Source of the DNA: Ailurus styani
Taxonomy: Eukaryota > Chordata > Mammalia > Carnivora > Ailuridae
Length of the DNA: 64,000 bases
Direction of reading: 5' to 3'
Assembly (NCBI GenBank): GCA_002007465.1
Contig: LNAC01000777.1
Coordinates: 336,568-400,567, forward strand
Shown: piece by piece, positions 46,707 through 58,868 of the stretch
How positions within the stretch are numbered: position 1 is the first letter of the stretch
How the letters are laid out: each line of letters starts with the position of its first letter
Made by a program: the position numbers and the translations under genes
Notes under the pieces: generated by a model
The model's input: only the letters and a program-made list of their open reading frames with translations
Database searches by the model: none
What the model was told of the DNA's origin: nothing

Positions 46707-47901
46707 AGAATTAAGAGTTAGAAACGGAGCTGGGAGAAAGTGCAGAGAGGCCCTGATAGTACCCAGGGGCGGAAGGCTCAATCCCCGAGCAGCAGCGGAC
46801 GGCGGCGGAGAGGCTTCTAAGAGTAGCCTGGGCTAATGCGCGTTGGGACGGGTCCCGCTCTGCCAGAAGGGGACTGGTGACTGGCGTCCGACTTGGTTTG
46901 GGGCTACTTCTCCGTCCCTTGGCCGCGCCACTCGGTTCTCTCAATAATGCGGCCAGACTGCTTGCGGGAGGAGGTAACAACACTCCCTAGGGCGGCGGTG
47001 CGCTACTGTGACCCCAAAGATGTGCCCATTCTGGGCAGAGTGGAACGGAAACGTGGGACACAGAGGGCGACAAGTTCAGAAGCTGGGGGTGGAAAGCGGA
47101 GAGGGCATTCTTATTTTAGTGCCTCGACGTTTCCCCTGTATGATCGTTGGTCAGGTTCATCTCCGTCCAGGACCTATCTCCAAGTCCTACTTGGAAAAGG
47201 CAGACAATAAACAGACAATAAACAATTCCTCTGCTGTCGGCCTTTGCTTGAGATGGGCGCGGGCGTCTCCGGGACCCTGAGTAAAAAGGGCAGGTTGGCT
47301 TCTCCGAGGGCGAAAACGTCCCCAAAGCGGCCTCAGGACACCAGGCGCAAAACGCCAGGCACAGCCGCCGCCCTCGGCCACTGAGGCTTGGACTGCGTTT
47401 TCTGGACGCGGCTGCTCCGCCGGCCCAGAAGGGGGAGGGTGAGAGGGGAAGTGACCTCTTGAACCTCATCAAATGCAAATCCTATAAGAAAATTTTTAAG
47501 GAAACAAAAGCGGAAAGACAGGGAAATGGAGAAACGCGGAGTCCACCTGAGGCTTGAATGGCCTTTTTAGAATTCCAAGCCCCTGGGGTTTGCAGACTTC
47601 TCTGCGGTAGACCTAAGATTGGTAATGAACTTTGGATTTTCCCCCAGGAGGGTGAAGCTACCAGCTGACTTCCTCCAATATGCATATTTTACATATATAA
47701 ACACCTTAGCAGTTTAATAGCCATTTAAACAAATCATTCACATAAACTTTCAGTCTTTAAACGATCTGGCACTAAAAATAGTTTTTCTTTATTCTGGTTC
47801 TTTTTCTTCCTTCTTTTCATTACTGTTTTTTGCAGCTAAGATTTCATGTCCCGGTTGGTGGCCAAAGTGTTTTTTATGTACTTTTGCTGTCTAATTGTAA
47901 T

Positions 47902-47932
47902 GATCCACATGACTTTCCTATCTATGTGGATC
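47902..47932. repeat. Inverted repeat, 9-bp arms
   Basis: gatccacat (47902-47910) and its exact reverse complement atgtggatc (47924-47932), with a 13-base spacer. Confidence 0.85.
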
Positions 47933-49674
47933 TAGGGTAGATTCCGAATTTTATTTTCCCAATTGGGGGGATAATATATATTTGGCAAAAGCAAACGTCC
48001 CTTTTGTTTGGCTCTTGTTGGGTTGTTAACTAGGCCATGAGGTTGCTGGTGGAGTGTTCCCGGGCACCAAGCCTAATGAGAGACTCAGCTGTGACTAGTT
48101 CTTGGCTTTAAAAAAGACTGACCTACTTGGTGAGTCAGATATTCACCTATTTACTCTTCAAGTCTCTGGATTTAAAATGCTAAGAATTTGAAAAACTGAG
48201 ATTTCATTTGTCAACTTTTCATTCAGCAAAAAAAATTGGGGGGGTGCTCAAAGTTTTTTTCTTCCCCCATCAAAAGAAAATGCTGTTTGAAGACAGGAAA
48301 ATGTAAACTAAACCTCTCCGAACAAAATGGGTGTAGAGAGTTAAACAGGCCAACAGGGCAGACAGGATTTTGGGAGGGTGCCTGGGAAAAGCAGGGACAA
48401 TTATGTCTTTTGAACAGAGATGCTATTCTTGAGTAAGGGGATGGAATGCATTTGGGGATCTGTGCTGGTGACAGAGGGGCAAAGTAAAGAGGGTATGGAG
48501 TGACAGATTCTTTTAGGGAAGACTTCCCATCTGGAAGAGTAGGTTAAGTATCACCCACCTCTGGCTGCTTTGTGGTATAGATGGAGGATGTATGTTTGCA
48601 TCAGGCTGAGGGAATTGGCCCTGCTGAACTCAACAAAAATGGAAGTTAGTAAACTTGTTTTGTGGATTCTACCTATGAACACTTCTGCAGTTGGAGGGCT
48701 CTCAGAAAAGATCTGAGACTGAAGTCCTTTCCATTTGTAAATCAGTTGCAAAAAATGTAGTTGAATTGGTGTGCATTTTATGAGCACAGAGGTTTAACAA
48801 ACGGGAAAAGAATGTAGATGCATATTAATGTGGATGCAGGTGAAGTGTGATGAGAATTTGTGTGTGTGGTCTTTTTGCTTTTCATTTTCTAACATCATGG
48901 ATTATATGTAAATCCGTAGTAGTGTGAGAATAATATATAATTTACATATGTGAGAATAATACATAATTTCAGGTGCCTTGAATTCATTTTAATGTATTCC
49001 TTTTCCCTTTCTGACCAGGAAATTGTTTCAAGATCAAGATTTGATTGATGTCTGGACTTTAGATATTTCTACAAAGTGAAGAGCAGTGTTGGATAGTAGA
49101 GGTAATACCCCTTAAAAATATTTTTCTTGGCCTATATTATTTACACTTTTTATTTTTCATCCCCTTTTCTTATATAATGACTTAGTGCAATTTACTTTCA
49201 TAATTTGAGGTAAAAGTGGAATTTCAATGGATGAGAGAGGAAGAAATCATGTTACTCAGATAATGTAGAGAAGTCATTTGCATCACTAAAGTTACCTTCA
49301 TGTAATCTACTTCTAAAGGCTTTAATGCTACTTTAAGAAAAGCACTAAATTTTGAAAATTTAAATGATTTTAAAATATTCTAAGTTTCACTTTTAGTTTT
49401 GTGTGATAACTTACATTGTATTTACTTATGACTTACCTTGTCTTTTTTAGAGAACACGAATAACTTAGCAAAAGTCTATTAACCTTCCCATTAATTCTCT
49501 AAAGAGAGAGGTAAACACATCTTTACTCTTTGAAACTATGACAATGGAATCATTAGAAGAGTAAAAGTAAGACCTGAGGACAATATAATTTAACACTTTA
49601 ATTAATAACTGGGAGTTTCAAAAGAAAGCAGTGCATCAGAGAATAGGATAAAAATATATTTAAAAAATCCTTGC

Positions 49675-49700
49675 TATATCTAGATAATTTTCTAGATATA
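49675..49700. repeat. Inverted repeat, 10-bp arms
   Basis: tatatctaga (49675-49684) and its exact reverse complement tctagatata (49691-49700), with spacer taattt. Confidence 0.9.
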
Positions 49701-50194
49701 TGTTTCTTTGGTTTGCCTGGGCATCTTTTCCTTCCTTCTATTGGCAGCAACTTCTCTGTATCCTTAGGAACTTCTTTCCTCCCACTCACTGTTGTGCTGA
49801 TGCAGTCACAGTGTTATGACACCCCCAGACTTGGGGTGGTTATGCAACCTATGTTGGTCTATATTGCACAAACTTTGGCCATTGTGGTTGGCCAAGCATA
49901 GGCATGGGCTCAACCTTAGTCACTTAGAATCTTCTGGGATAATATCTTAAAGATAATAAGAGAGTTACTTTTTTCTCTTCTGGATCAGGAACCATAAGGA
50001 AATATCCATGGAACTTCTTGTAGGCATCTTGTCACTTCCCTGACTCCTTGGTGGAAGCCCACTTACAAGAGAAGAGAACCAACCCCAGAAGGAAGCAAAG
50101 GAGATAAGAGTACAGGCTGAAAACACTGTTGGAGGCTGGAAACTGCCCAGGTTCTGGGATTCTCTTTTGATCAGCCAGTGCCTCTCTTGCACAA

Positions 50195-50300
50195 ACTGTT
50201 TCCAAGTGCTATTCTGTACTGGGCACTGTACAAGGTGCTGGGGAAACATTCAGGGGAAGACAGTCAAAGTCTCTGCTTTCAAAACTTAAATTTGAGGGAT
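50195..50300 (-). repeat. L2 LINE fragment, minus
   Basis: ccaagtgctattctgtactgggcactgtacaaggtgctggggaaacattcaggg resembles the reverse-oriented L2 3' end. Confidence 0.55.
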
Positions 50301-50888
50301 TGGGAGATAGACAACAAACAACTATACAAAACCCCTTTCAGATAGAGGAAAATGGTATGAAGGCAGACCATAAACAAGTTAGTACATAAATGAGAAACTT
50401 TCTGATGGTAATGTAAAGGGGGAAAATAATTTTCCCTTTACCCTTCTGGGTTTTGTGGCTGAGACCACCCCCCTCCCTATAATAAAAGATAGATTGACAA
50501 AACAAAACAAAAAACAAAAAACATATATGTCTCCTGTATAGCTGGGAGAGACCTGGGAAAACTGAGTAACTCCCTGAAATGCCCCCTGGCCACCACCACT
50601 TTAGCTATCATCTAAAACAAAAGGGGATAAAAAAAAGATTTTCAGGTGGGGGCTAGAGCCAATTGTAGGTCATCAGGAGGAACACAGTAAACATGGATAA
50701 GTTTGTTATGCAGATTTAAATAGGCACCTTTTCCAACCCTAAGAGTTTCTTGTGATTTAGGTTATCCTTCTCTTCCTGGTACAGAGAAGGAGATACTTAC
50801 AAATGGAGATTTCCCTTATAAATGTAAATGTCCTTTACAAAGGGTAATTTCTCAGTTTTCAGAGTTTCTCCAGAGTCTGCTGTTTCTT

Positions 50889-51090
50889 TTCTTTAAAGAT
50901 GTATTTATTTATTTGAGAGAGAGAAAGCATGAGAGAGGTAGGGCAGAGGTAGAGGGAGAAAGAATCTTAAGCAGACTCTGCTCTGAGTGCAGAGCCCAAC
51001 TTAGGGATCAATTTCACAACCCTGAGATCAGACCTAAGCTGAAACCAAGAGTCGGAGGCTGTAAGTGACTGTGCTAGCTAGGTGCCCTGT
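50889..51090 (-). mobile_element. Can-SINE, minus, diverged head
   Basis: ttctttaaagatgtatttatttatttgagagag through gctagctaggtgccct. Perfect duplication gtctgctgtttctt at 50875-50888 and 51091-51104. Confidence 0.92.
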
Positions 51091-51675
51091 GTCTGCTGTT
51101 TCTTAAAAATAATTGAGTCAACATAATCCTTATGTCAAAGTGGTATATTTTGGGGTGGTGTATTTTGTTCCTCTTCAGTAATACATTATAATAATATAAC
51201 AGAGAGGTGCAGTAGAGAAATGGATGTTGGGCGGTCGTTCAGAAAAGCCCTCCCTGTGGTGACATGGATCTGAGACTTGATGACTGAGAGTAACCAGCTG
51301 TAGGAAGATCTGGGTAGACCAAGCAGAAGATATAATGGCACCAAGAAATGATCTTGGGACATTTAATGGATTTCAAGAGGACTTGGGTGCCTGAACTGAC
51401 ATTCTTTACTCTAGGTGCCAGATATTCAGAATGAGAGAGAGAGCGCTAATAAATAGTGATCAGGTTTCTTACCTGGGCTCTTCTTTTTCTAGGTATTCAC
51501 CCCTGCAAATACCTACCATTCTGTTAATGGTCATATGACATTGCCACATACATTTCACAATATGGCACAAAAACAACCACCTGACTTTCTTTAGTTTTCC
51601 ATGAGACACTCCTGTTTTAGTGACATATGTTTATAGATGTGCTGATTGTTCTCATTTTAGTCACAGTCACATGAA

Positions 51676-51892
51676 TCCTTTAATTAATTAATTTATTTAT
51701 TTTAAAGATTTTATTTATTTATCTGACATACAGAGAGAGATTACAAGTAGGCAGAGAGGCAAGCAGAGAGAGGAAGAAGCAGGCTCCCTGTGGAGCAGAG
51801 AGCCCGATGAGGGCCTCGATCCCAGGATCCTGAGATCATGACCTGAGCTGAAGACAGAGGCTTTAACCCACTGAGCCACCCAGGCACCCCAG
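51676..51892 (-). mobile_element. Can-SINE, minus
   Basis: ttttaaagattttatttatttatctgac through ccactgagccacccaggcacccc. Duplication agtcacatgaa at 51665-51675 and 51893-51903. Confidence 0.93.
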
Positions 51893-51903
51893 AGTCACAT
51901 GAA

Positions 51904-53109
51904 GTCTGACTTCAGGATTAGAATAGGTAAATGATAAATGGGAGGAAACCATTCATATGATGTTGGTCATGCATGCAGGTCTGGAACTGAGAATGCTAGA
52001 GGAGGACCTGAGTAGGTTCGAGGGAAGTTGGGCCTTGATTAAAAGGATGAAGGATGACACCCATAATGAAAAGATGACACAGTTGCGAGCATTTGGTTTA
52101 AAAAAGCTGAAGAGGGATTTTGCTTGTGGTCTTCAGGTGAAAGATCCATTGAAAATCAAAAGTGGTTGTTGAGTTTTTAATCTATAGTGAAAGGGAACCA
52201 AGAATGTTTTCTGTTAGGATGGTTCAGGGTGCAAGGAACAGAAAGCCTTACCAATACACTAATTGAATTATCTAATGTAACTGGAGACGTTGGTGTAGGG
52301 TGCGTTTGGGAGCTGTGCTAGTCATATCAGCTCAGTGATCTGTTTTTCTACTTGGCTGGCCACAGAATCCACTTCATTCTAACTTATTTATGTTTTGGTT
52401 GGAAGATAGCATCAGCTAGCACTGTGTGCTTTGCAGTTTGCATTCAGAAGGATATGTATGGGAAAATAGGTCTTCTCTTCCAATAGTGAAATGAAAGTAT
52501 TCCTCTCTTCATCTTTTAGGGCCAGTTTAGAGCCCATGCAACTCTCTGGATCAGTAACGGTCTCCAGCGGAATGTCATTCACAGATCATGTAAGCCAGTC
52601 ATAGGCAAGTACCATGGGGCTGATTTGGACTACTTAGGCTACCTCTCTCAAGCTCTTTTTCCCCCAAATTACTAATCTCATGGGTCTCACATGTGTCATG
52701 GGATTAAGAAATGAAATCTGGGTTCTCTATGAAAGGCGGGGAAAATGCGTATAGAATAGAAAGTATGCATGAAACATTTAGGCTAAGTATAAGAAAGAAT
52801 AATCTAATATTTTTAATATTAGGAAAACATACCATTAAAAGACCTGAAATCTCTTCAAATTATAGGATTCTATTTGTCTGAAATTGTCTCTCTGAGCCTA
52901 TCTGAATGTGGGGGCTTGGGGGGGATAGGAGCAAAGGAGAGTGTTTCCTAAAATTTACACTTTAGAGTTAATTGAGTTGCTGCTCAATGCATAGATTTGA
53001 GGGTCTCACCTCAGAGGTTTGGATGTAGTATTTTAGAATGAGGTCTATGGCACTCTATTTTTAAAGTGATTCATATGAGTATAGTGTGGCTTGTCAGCTG
53101 AGCTCCATT
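51904..53109. other. Intergenic, unique
   Basis: Nothing recognised. The short plus frame 51957-52172 has no known homology. Confidence 0.55.
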
Positions 53110-53700
53110 TGGAAACCACTGGTAATGAATACAAAATAGAAAAATTTTTTAAAGCACATAAAGAACATGCACAAAAATTGACCATGTTCTAGGTCACAAA
53201 GGAAGTCTCAAGAAATTCCAAAGAATTAGCATCCTATGAACCATATTCAGTCATAGCAATGCAATAAATTTAGGTGTTTATAACAAGGACATAAAAAGGA
53301 TAATCTAAAAAAATGTTTGGGAGTATATTTTTTAAAGTATGAAATAATGATTGAATTAAAATGCTTATCAGGAGGGAAATCATGAAATACAAGAGCTGAT
53401 GACAGACAAAGCACTCTACCTCAACGTACAGGTAAAGAATTGTACACAAACAATGAATTATGGAAGCTACATCAAAAACTAATGATGTACTGTATGGTGG
53501 TTAACATAACATAATAATAATAAAAAAGCACTTCCTAAAGGGTCAATTTTAGCTTCAAAACCAATTATCAGATTAAGAAAGATTGAGAACAAGAAAGCCA
53601 ATGATTCAACTCAAGAAGCTAGAATAAGAGTAGTAAGGCAATCCAAAGAAACAATGCTTTAGTCTGAATTCTTACATAGAAACCACAAAGTCCATACTGC
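53110..53700 (+). mobile_element. Old L1 ORF2 remnant, plus, with a short L1 3' end inside
   Basis: acaaaaattgaccatgttctaggtcacaaaggaagtctcaagaaattccaaagaatt is ORF2-like. At about 53438-53526 a carnivore L1 3' terminus (aaactaatgatgtactgtatggtggttaacataacataataa) interrupts it, then ORF2-like sequence resumes. Confidence 0.65.
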
Positions 53701-54293
53701 TAGATTCAGCAGAAAATACACTTGTTAAAGGATATTTAAAGACTCTGATTTGGGAGGGCTAAAGAGTCAGTTTTGCTGCATTACCAGAACATGCTGCATC
53801 ACCAGCACAAAAATGAAACCCCACCACAAAATAGCCATGCAAAGACCCTTCTGTACTGACCACCACTACTGGACACCATTAGTACCTGCTGTGGGACTTC
53901 AGGGTCTCCTTGACTAATTAATGCCCCTAGGGCCACCCTGGCCAGAAAGGAGTTTCTACATTCCATGTGTGGCACCTGGTTTCTTGTGTTACTCTCTTTT
54001 AAACCCAAGTCTCACGTGAGTGAGTCTGATTGACAGAGTCTAATTCTCAGGTTTGAAGCCTAGCTAAGGGGGTCTGGGAAGGTGAGTTTCTGGCTTGCAC
54101 CTTGGGACATAGAACTCATCATGTAGGAAACTCACAAGACATGGGTTTGAGCAGGTGCGTGGCAAATACCTTCTTCAGTCAAGAAGTGAGGAGATCATAA
54201 AGATAATGGCAGAAACCAATGAAATGAACAACCTCCCTCCGCAATGTTGAGGTCATTTACAGACCCAGAAGTTGCTTCTTTGAAAACAGTAAG

Positions 54294-54422
54294 GGGATGC
54301 CTGGGTGGCTCAGTCAGTTAAGTAGCTGCCTTTGGCTCAGGTCATGATCTCAGGGTCCTGGGATGGAGTTCAGTAGGGAGTCTGCTGCTCCCTCTCCCTC
54401 TGGCCCCTCCTCTGCTCATGTG

Positions 54423-54464
<42 letters not shown>

Positions 54465-54478
54465 ACTAAGTAAAATCT
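54294..54478 (+). mobile_element. Can-SINE, plus, with CT/CA-expanded tail
   Basis: Head gggatgcctgggtggctcag. The region normally reading ctctctctgtcaaataaa is replaced by (CT)n(CA)n at about 54425-54465 before taaaatctt. The duplication aaaacagtaag / aaaacaatgag is approximate. Confidence 0.88.
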
Positions 54479-54585
54479 TAAAAACAAAAACAATGAGACA
54501 CACCTCTGATGAAACTTAGAAAAACATTGATGTTATACACACATACACGCTCCCTGTCTTTCCCCCTCACTTGTGCATGCACACA

Positions 54586-54588
54586 CAG

Positions 54589-54632
<44 letters not shown>
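54586..54632 (+). repeat. (CA)n microsatellite
   Basis: ggcacacacacacacacac... continuing with minor interruption to about 54650. Confidence 0.9.
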
Positions 54633-54635
<3 letters not shown>

Positions 54636-54914
54636 TACACACCCCCACACACAAGGAAATAGCTAAAATAAAGTGTTATGATTTATAAACTTGTAATTCT
54701 TCACTAATTCAAGATGCAGAGTCCTGAGAGACAGATAATGATTTGAGGAGTCTGGCTGAGATGGCTGTCCCTGGGCTGCCTGGGAGAAGAGAGTTTCTGG
54801 CCCCCCTGATGTCTGGATTAGCAGGCAACCTCCCAATAAGACTATTAACAATAGGAAATACCACAAAAGGGTAACCAGCATATGACAAATACCTAGGACT
54901 TGCAATGTGACTTA

Positions 54915-55140
54915 CTTGATTAGTACCCTATTGATAGATATTTGTATTTTTCCAAAATTTCATTACTGTAAAAAAGCTTCAACAAATATCTTTGTCATAA
55001 TTTTTCTCTTGGAAGTGAAATTACTTAACAAAAAGATATGAATAATTTTAAGGCCCTTGATTAAGCTGTCAAATTACTTTCTTTAATGGTTGTAACTATT
55101 TATAGCCTTACCTGCTGTGATTAAGAGAGGATCCATCTCA
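54915..55140 (-). mobile_element. Possible old L1 fragment, minus
   Basis: attactgtaaaaaagcttcaacaaatatctttgtcataatttttctcttggaagtgaaattacttaacaaaaag resembles antisense L1 ORF2, strongly diverged. Confidence 0.45.
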
Positions 55141-55411
55141 CTACATCTTTGCCAGCTTCGTTAGTCCATAACAGAGGTGATATCTCATAGTTGTTTTAGT
55201 TAGGATTTTAAAATATGTATGAGGGTAAACAATTTTACATATATTGTTTAAACTAATAAGAACTGTATTTTGCAGGTTTGACATCATGATCTCCCTTTTA
55301 TAGATGAGCTCAAGCTCAAAAAAGAAGAAAGATTCTCCCCTCAATCCCCCAGTTAGTCAGTAGAGGATGTAGAATTCAAACTTGTTTTTTTCTTTTTGAC
55401 TCTAAAGACTT

Positions 55412-55510
55412 CATTTTTTTTTTTTAAATCTCTACTCCCAACATAGGGCTTGAACTCTTCACCCCAAGACCAAGAGTTGCACGCTCTTCAGACCAAGCCA
55501 GCCAGGTGCT
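55412..55510 (-). mobile_element. Older tRNA-Lys SINE (SINEC_old-like), minus
   Basis: T-rich start, then ctactcccaacatagggcttgaactcttcac...caagccagccaggtgc: the reverse complement of the short tRNA-like SINE type also seen at 27528. Flanks tctaaagactt / tctaaagcct. Confidence 0.78.
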
Positions 55511-55859
55511 TCTAAAGCCTATATTCTTACTACTTTAATTCAGAGAAGACAGATATATTCGACTAACTATATAAATTAAAATATTTGAGGATAAGAAACA
55601 AATAGAGTCAGAGTTTCCCAAAGAGTGTTCCAAAGAACACAAGACTTCTCAAATTCTTTGAGTGAAAAACAATATTTAAAACATTAGGAAATGCTGAATA
55701 ATGTGTCCCTTCTTGGACACTCATAGCAAATGTCAGGATATTTCCGACTTTGAGAAGTCTTACACCAAAGAAACTGTTTAAGTCTGTTTAACGTTCCAGA
55801 AAAATAGTGTTCCAAAGAAACATGTTTTGGGAAATGTTACCAAACTTTCTACTTCTTAC

Positions 55860-56134
55860 TACTGTGTCATGTTTTATTGTACTGGCCAGAACATTTACCA
55901 TAATGGTAAATGATATTGGTGATAGTGGGTATTTTATTTTCCCCCTGATTTAATGAGAATGTTTCTAGTATTTCAACATTAAGTATGATGTTGGCCATGA
56001 ATTAAGATAGATATAGGAATTACTATCTTTACAAGAATGCTTACTTTATTATTTTCTGACTTAAAGAATCAGAAATGTTATTACTCTTCCCCACCCCATG
56101 TTTTAGGTTTTTAATGTCACATTTTACATACTTT
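55860..56134 (-). mobile_element. Old L1 ORF2 fragment, minus
   Basis: tactggccagaacatttaccataatggtaaatgatattggtgatagtgggt ... attaagtatgatgttggcc resembles antisense L1 ORF2. Heavily mutated. Confidence 0.6.
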
Positions 56135-56148
56135 TATCTTGTGTTTCT

Positions 56149-56369
56149 CTCTCTTTTTTAAACATTTTATTTATTTATTTGAGAGGGAGAGAGAGAGAGA
56201 GAGAGATGGAGAGAACGCATGAGTAGAGGGAGGGGGAGAGGAAGAAGCAGACTCCCTGCTTAGCAGGGAGCCCCATGTTGGGCTCTATCCCAGGATCCTG
56301 AGATCCAGGATCCCAGGATGACCTGAGCCGAAGACAGTTGCTTAACCTACTGAGCCACCCAGGTGTCCC
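56149..56369 (-). mobile_element. Can-SINE, minus, with small internal duplication
   Basis: aaacattttatttatttatttgagaggg through gagccacccaggtgtccc. The segment near 56288-56320 has an extra copy of a ~14-bp agatccaggatccc unit. Duplication tatcttgtgtttct / tatcttgtgtatct at 56135-56148 and 56370-56383. Confidence 0.9.
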
Positions 56370-56512
56370 TATCTTGTGTATCTTTTGACTAATTATTATG
56401 AAAGTGAAGGGATATTCTCTGTGAAATGTAAATGTGAAAGTGAAAAAGATATTTCATGCAAATGGGAATGAAAAGGAAGCTGGAGTAGCTATACTTATAT
56501 TAGACAAAATAG

Positions 56513-57608
56513 AGTTTATTTTTTTAATTAATTAATTTTTTTTTATTTTTTCAGTGATCCAAGATTCATTGTTTATGCACCACACCCAGTGCTCCATGCA
56601 ATACGTGCCCTCCTTCATACCCACCACCAGGTTCATACATCCCCCCTCCCCTCTCCCCTCCATAACCTTCGGTTTGTTTCTCAGAGTCCACAGTCTCTCA
56701 TGGTTTGTCTCCCCTTCCGATTTACCCCAATTCATTTTTCTTTCCCTTCCCCTAGAGTCCTCCATTTTATTCTTTATGTTCCACAAGTAAGTGAAACCAT
56801 ATGATAATTGCCTTTCTCTGCTTGACTTATTTCACTCAGCATACTCTCCACAGACCTGTCCATGTTGATACAAAAGTTGGGTATTCATCCTTTCTGATGG
56901 CTGAGTAATATTCCATTGTATATATGGACCACATCTTCTTTATCCATTTGTCTGTTGAAGGGCATCTTGGCTCTTTCCACAGTTTGGTGATTGTGGACAT
57001 TGCTGCTATGAACACTGGGGTACATATGGCCCTTCTTTTCACTTCATCTGTATCTTTGGGGTAAATACCTAGTAGTGCAATTGCAGGGTCATAGGGTAGC
57101 TCTATTTTTAATTTTTTGAGGAATCTCCACACTGTTTTCCAAAGTGGCTGCACCAACTTGCATTCCCACCAACAGTGTAAGAGCGTTCCCCTTTCTCCAC
57201 ATCCTCTCCAACACTTGTTGTTTCCGGTCCTGTTGATTTTGACCATTCTAACTGGTGTAAGGTGGTATCTCAATGTGGTTTTGATTTGAGTTTCCCTGAT
57301 GGCTAGTGATGAACATTTTTTCATGTGTCTGTTGGCCATTTATATGTCTTCTTTGGAGAAGTGTCTGTTCATGTCTTCTGCCCATTTTTTGACATGATTA
57401 TCTGTTTTTTGGGCATTGAGCTTGAGAAGTTCTTTATAGATCTTGGATATCAGCCCTTTGCCTATATTGTCATTTGCGAATATCTTCTCCCATTCCGTGG
57501 GTTGCCTCTTTGTTTTATTGACTGTTTCCTTTGCTGTGCAAAAGCTTTTTATCTTGATGAAGTCCCAAAAGTTCATTTTTGCTTTTGTTTCCTTTGCCTT
57601 TGTAGACA
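56513..57608 (-). mobile_element. 5'-truncated carnivore L1 with ORF2 C-terminus, minus
   Basis: Inserted in the older plus-strand L1, with duplication tagacaaaatag at 56501-56512 and 57609-57620. The minus strand encodes the ORF2p C-terminal part (about 57608-56836: motifs [44 protein letters not shown]). A CAA-to-TAA change at about 57340 splits this frame into two open pieces, and a small frame loss changes the last residues. The 3' UTR follows to 56513. The element is dead and encodes only the end of the polyprotein. Confidence 0.92.
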
Positions 57609-58284
57609 TAGACAAAATAGACATTAAAACAAATATTATGATAGTAGACAAAGAAATGGTTACATAATGATTATGGGGTCAATTCAACAAGAAGGTGTAA
57701 CTTTTGTATATATTTATGTACCCAGCCTAGGAGCATCCAAATATATATAGTAGATATTGACAGAACTAAAGGGAGAATTAGATAGCAATGCAATAATAGT
57801 TGGGGACTTTAAAACCCCCTCACACCAATGAATAGATCATCCAGACAGAAAATTAATATGGAAACATCAGCCTTAAATTACACATTAGACCAGATGGGCT
57901 TAACATATTTATAGAACATTCCATTCAAAAGCAGAAGAATCCACATTCTTTTTGAGTGCACATAGAACATTTTCCAAGGTAAATACTATATTAGGCCACG
58001 AAATAAGTCTTAATAAGTTTAAGAGCATTGAAATCATATTAAGCATCTTTTCCAAATACAATGGTATGAAACTCAAATTTAGCTACATGAATAAAACCGA
58101 AAAATTCACAGATATGTGGAGATTGAATAACATACTACTGAACATTCAATGGGTCAATGAAGAAATCAAAAGAGAAATTAAAAAAATGCCTTGAAACAAA
58201 TGTATCATATCAAAATTTATGGGATGCAGGAAAAGTGGTTCTAAGAGGGAAGTGATAAATGCCTACCTCAAGAAACAAAAGTCT

Positions 58285-58477
58285 TGGGGCGCCTGGGTGG
58301 CTCAATTGTTAAGTGTCTGCCTTTGCTGGGGTCATGATCCCAGGATTCTGGGATTGAGCCCTGTGTCAGGCTCCCTGCTCTGTAGGAAGCTTGCTTCTCC
58401 CTTTCCCACTCCCCCTGCTTGTGTTCCCTCTCTCACTGTCTTTTTCTGTCAAATAAATAAATAAATAAAATCTTCAA
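58285..58477 (+). mobile_element. Can-SINE, plus, inside older L1
   Basis: ggggcgcctgggtggctcaattgttaag to aaataaataaataaataaaatctt. It interrupts the L1 sequence that reads caagaaacaaaagtct before it and ctcaaataaacaacctaac after it. Confidence 0.92.
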
Positions 58478-58639
58478 AAAAAATCTCAAATAAACAACCT
58501 AACTTTATACCTCTATATATTTTATATAGAAAAAGGTTGAACAAAACCCAAAGTTAGTAGAAGGAAAGAAATAATGGTTAGAACAGAAATAAGGATTAGA
58601 GCAAAAATAAATGAAAGAGAGATTAAAAAGACAAGAGAA

Positions 58640-58829
58640 GGGGCACCTGGGTGGCTCAGTGGATTAAAACCTTTGCCTTTGGCTCAGGTCATGATCTCAG
58701 GGTCCTGGGATTGAGCCCACATCGGGCTCCCTGCTCAGCAGGGACCCTGCTTCCCCCTCTCCCTGCCTACCTCTCTGCCTACATGTGATCTCTCTCTCTG
58801 TGTCAAATAAATAAATAAAATCTTTAAAA
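58640..58829 (+). mobile_element. Can-SINE, plus, inside older L1
   Basis: Canonical element with perfect duplication aaaaagacaagagaa at 58625-58639 and 58830-58844. Confidence 0.95.
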
Positions 58830-58868
58830 AAAAAGACAAGAGAAAAGATCAATGAAACTAAGATCTGG

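Larger units (their letters stand above)
46723..50194. other. Upstream intergenic: CpG block then AT-rich unique sequence
   Basis: CpG-rich at 46740-47440, then AT-rich with forkhead-like cores at 47697-47748 and inverted repeats at 47902 and 49675. No gene recognised. Confidence 0.5.

Noticed and set aside
54425..54650. Possible CRISPR-like or satellite array
   Set aside because: Simple (CT)n and (CA)n dinucleotide runs attached to a SINE tail; no spaced direct repeats anywhere in the window.
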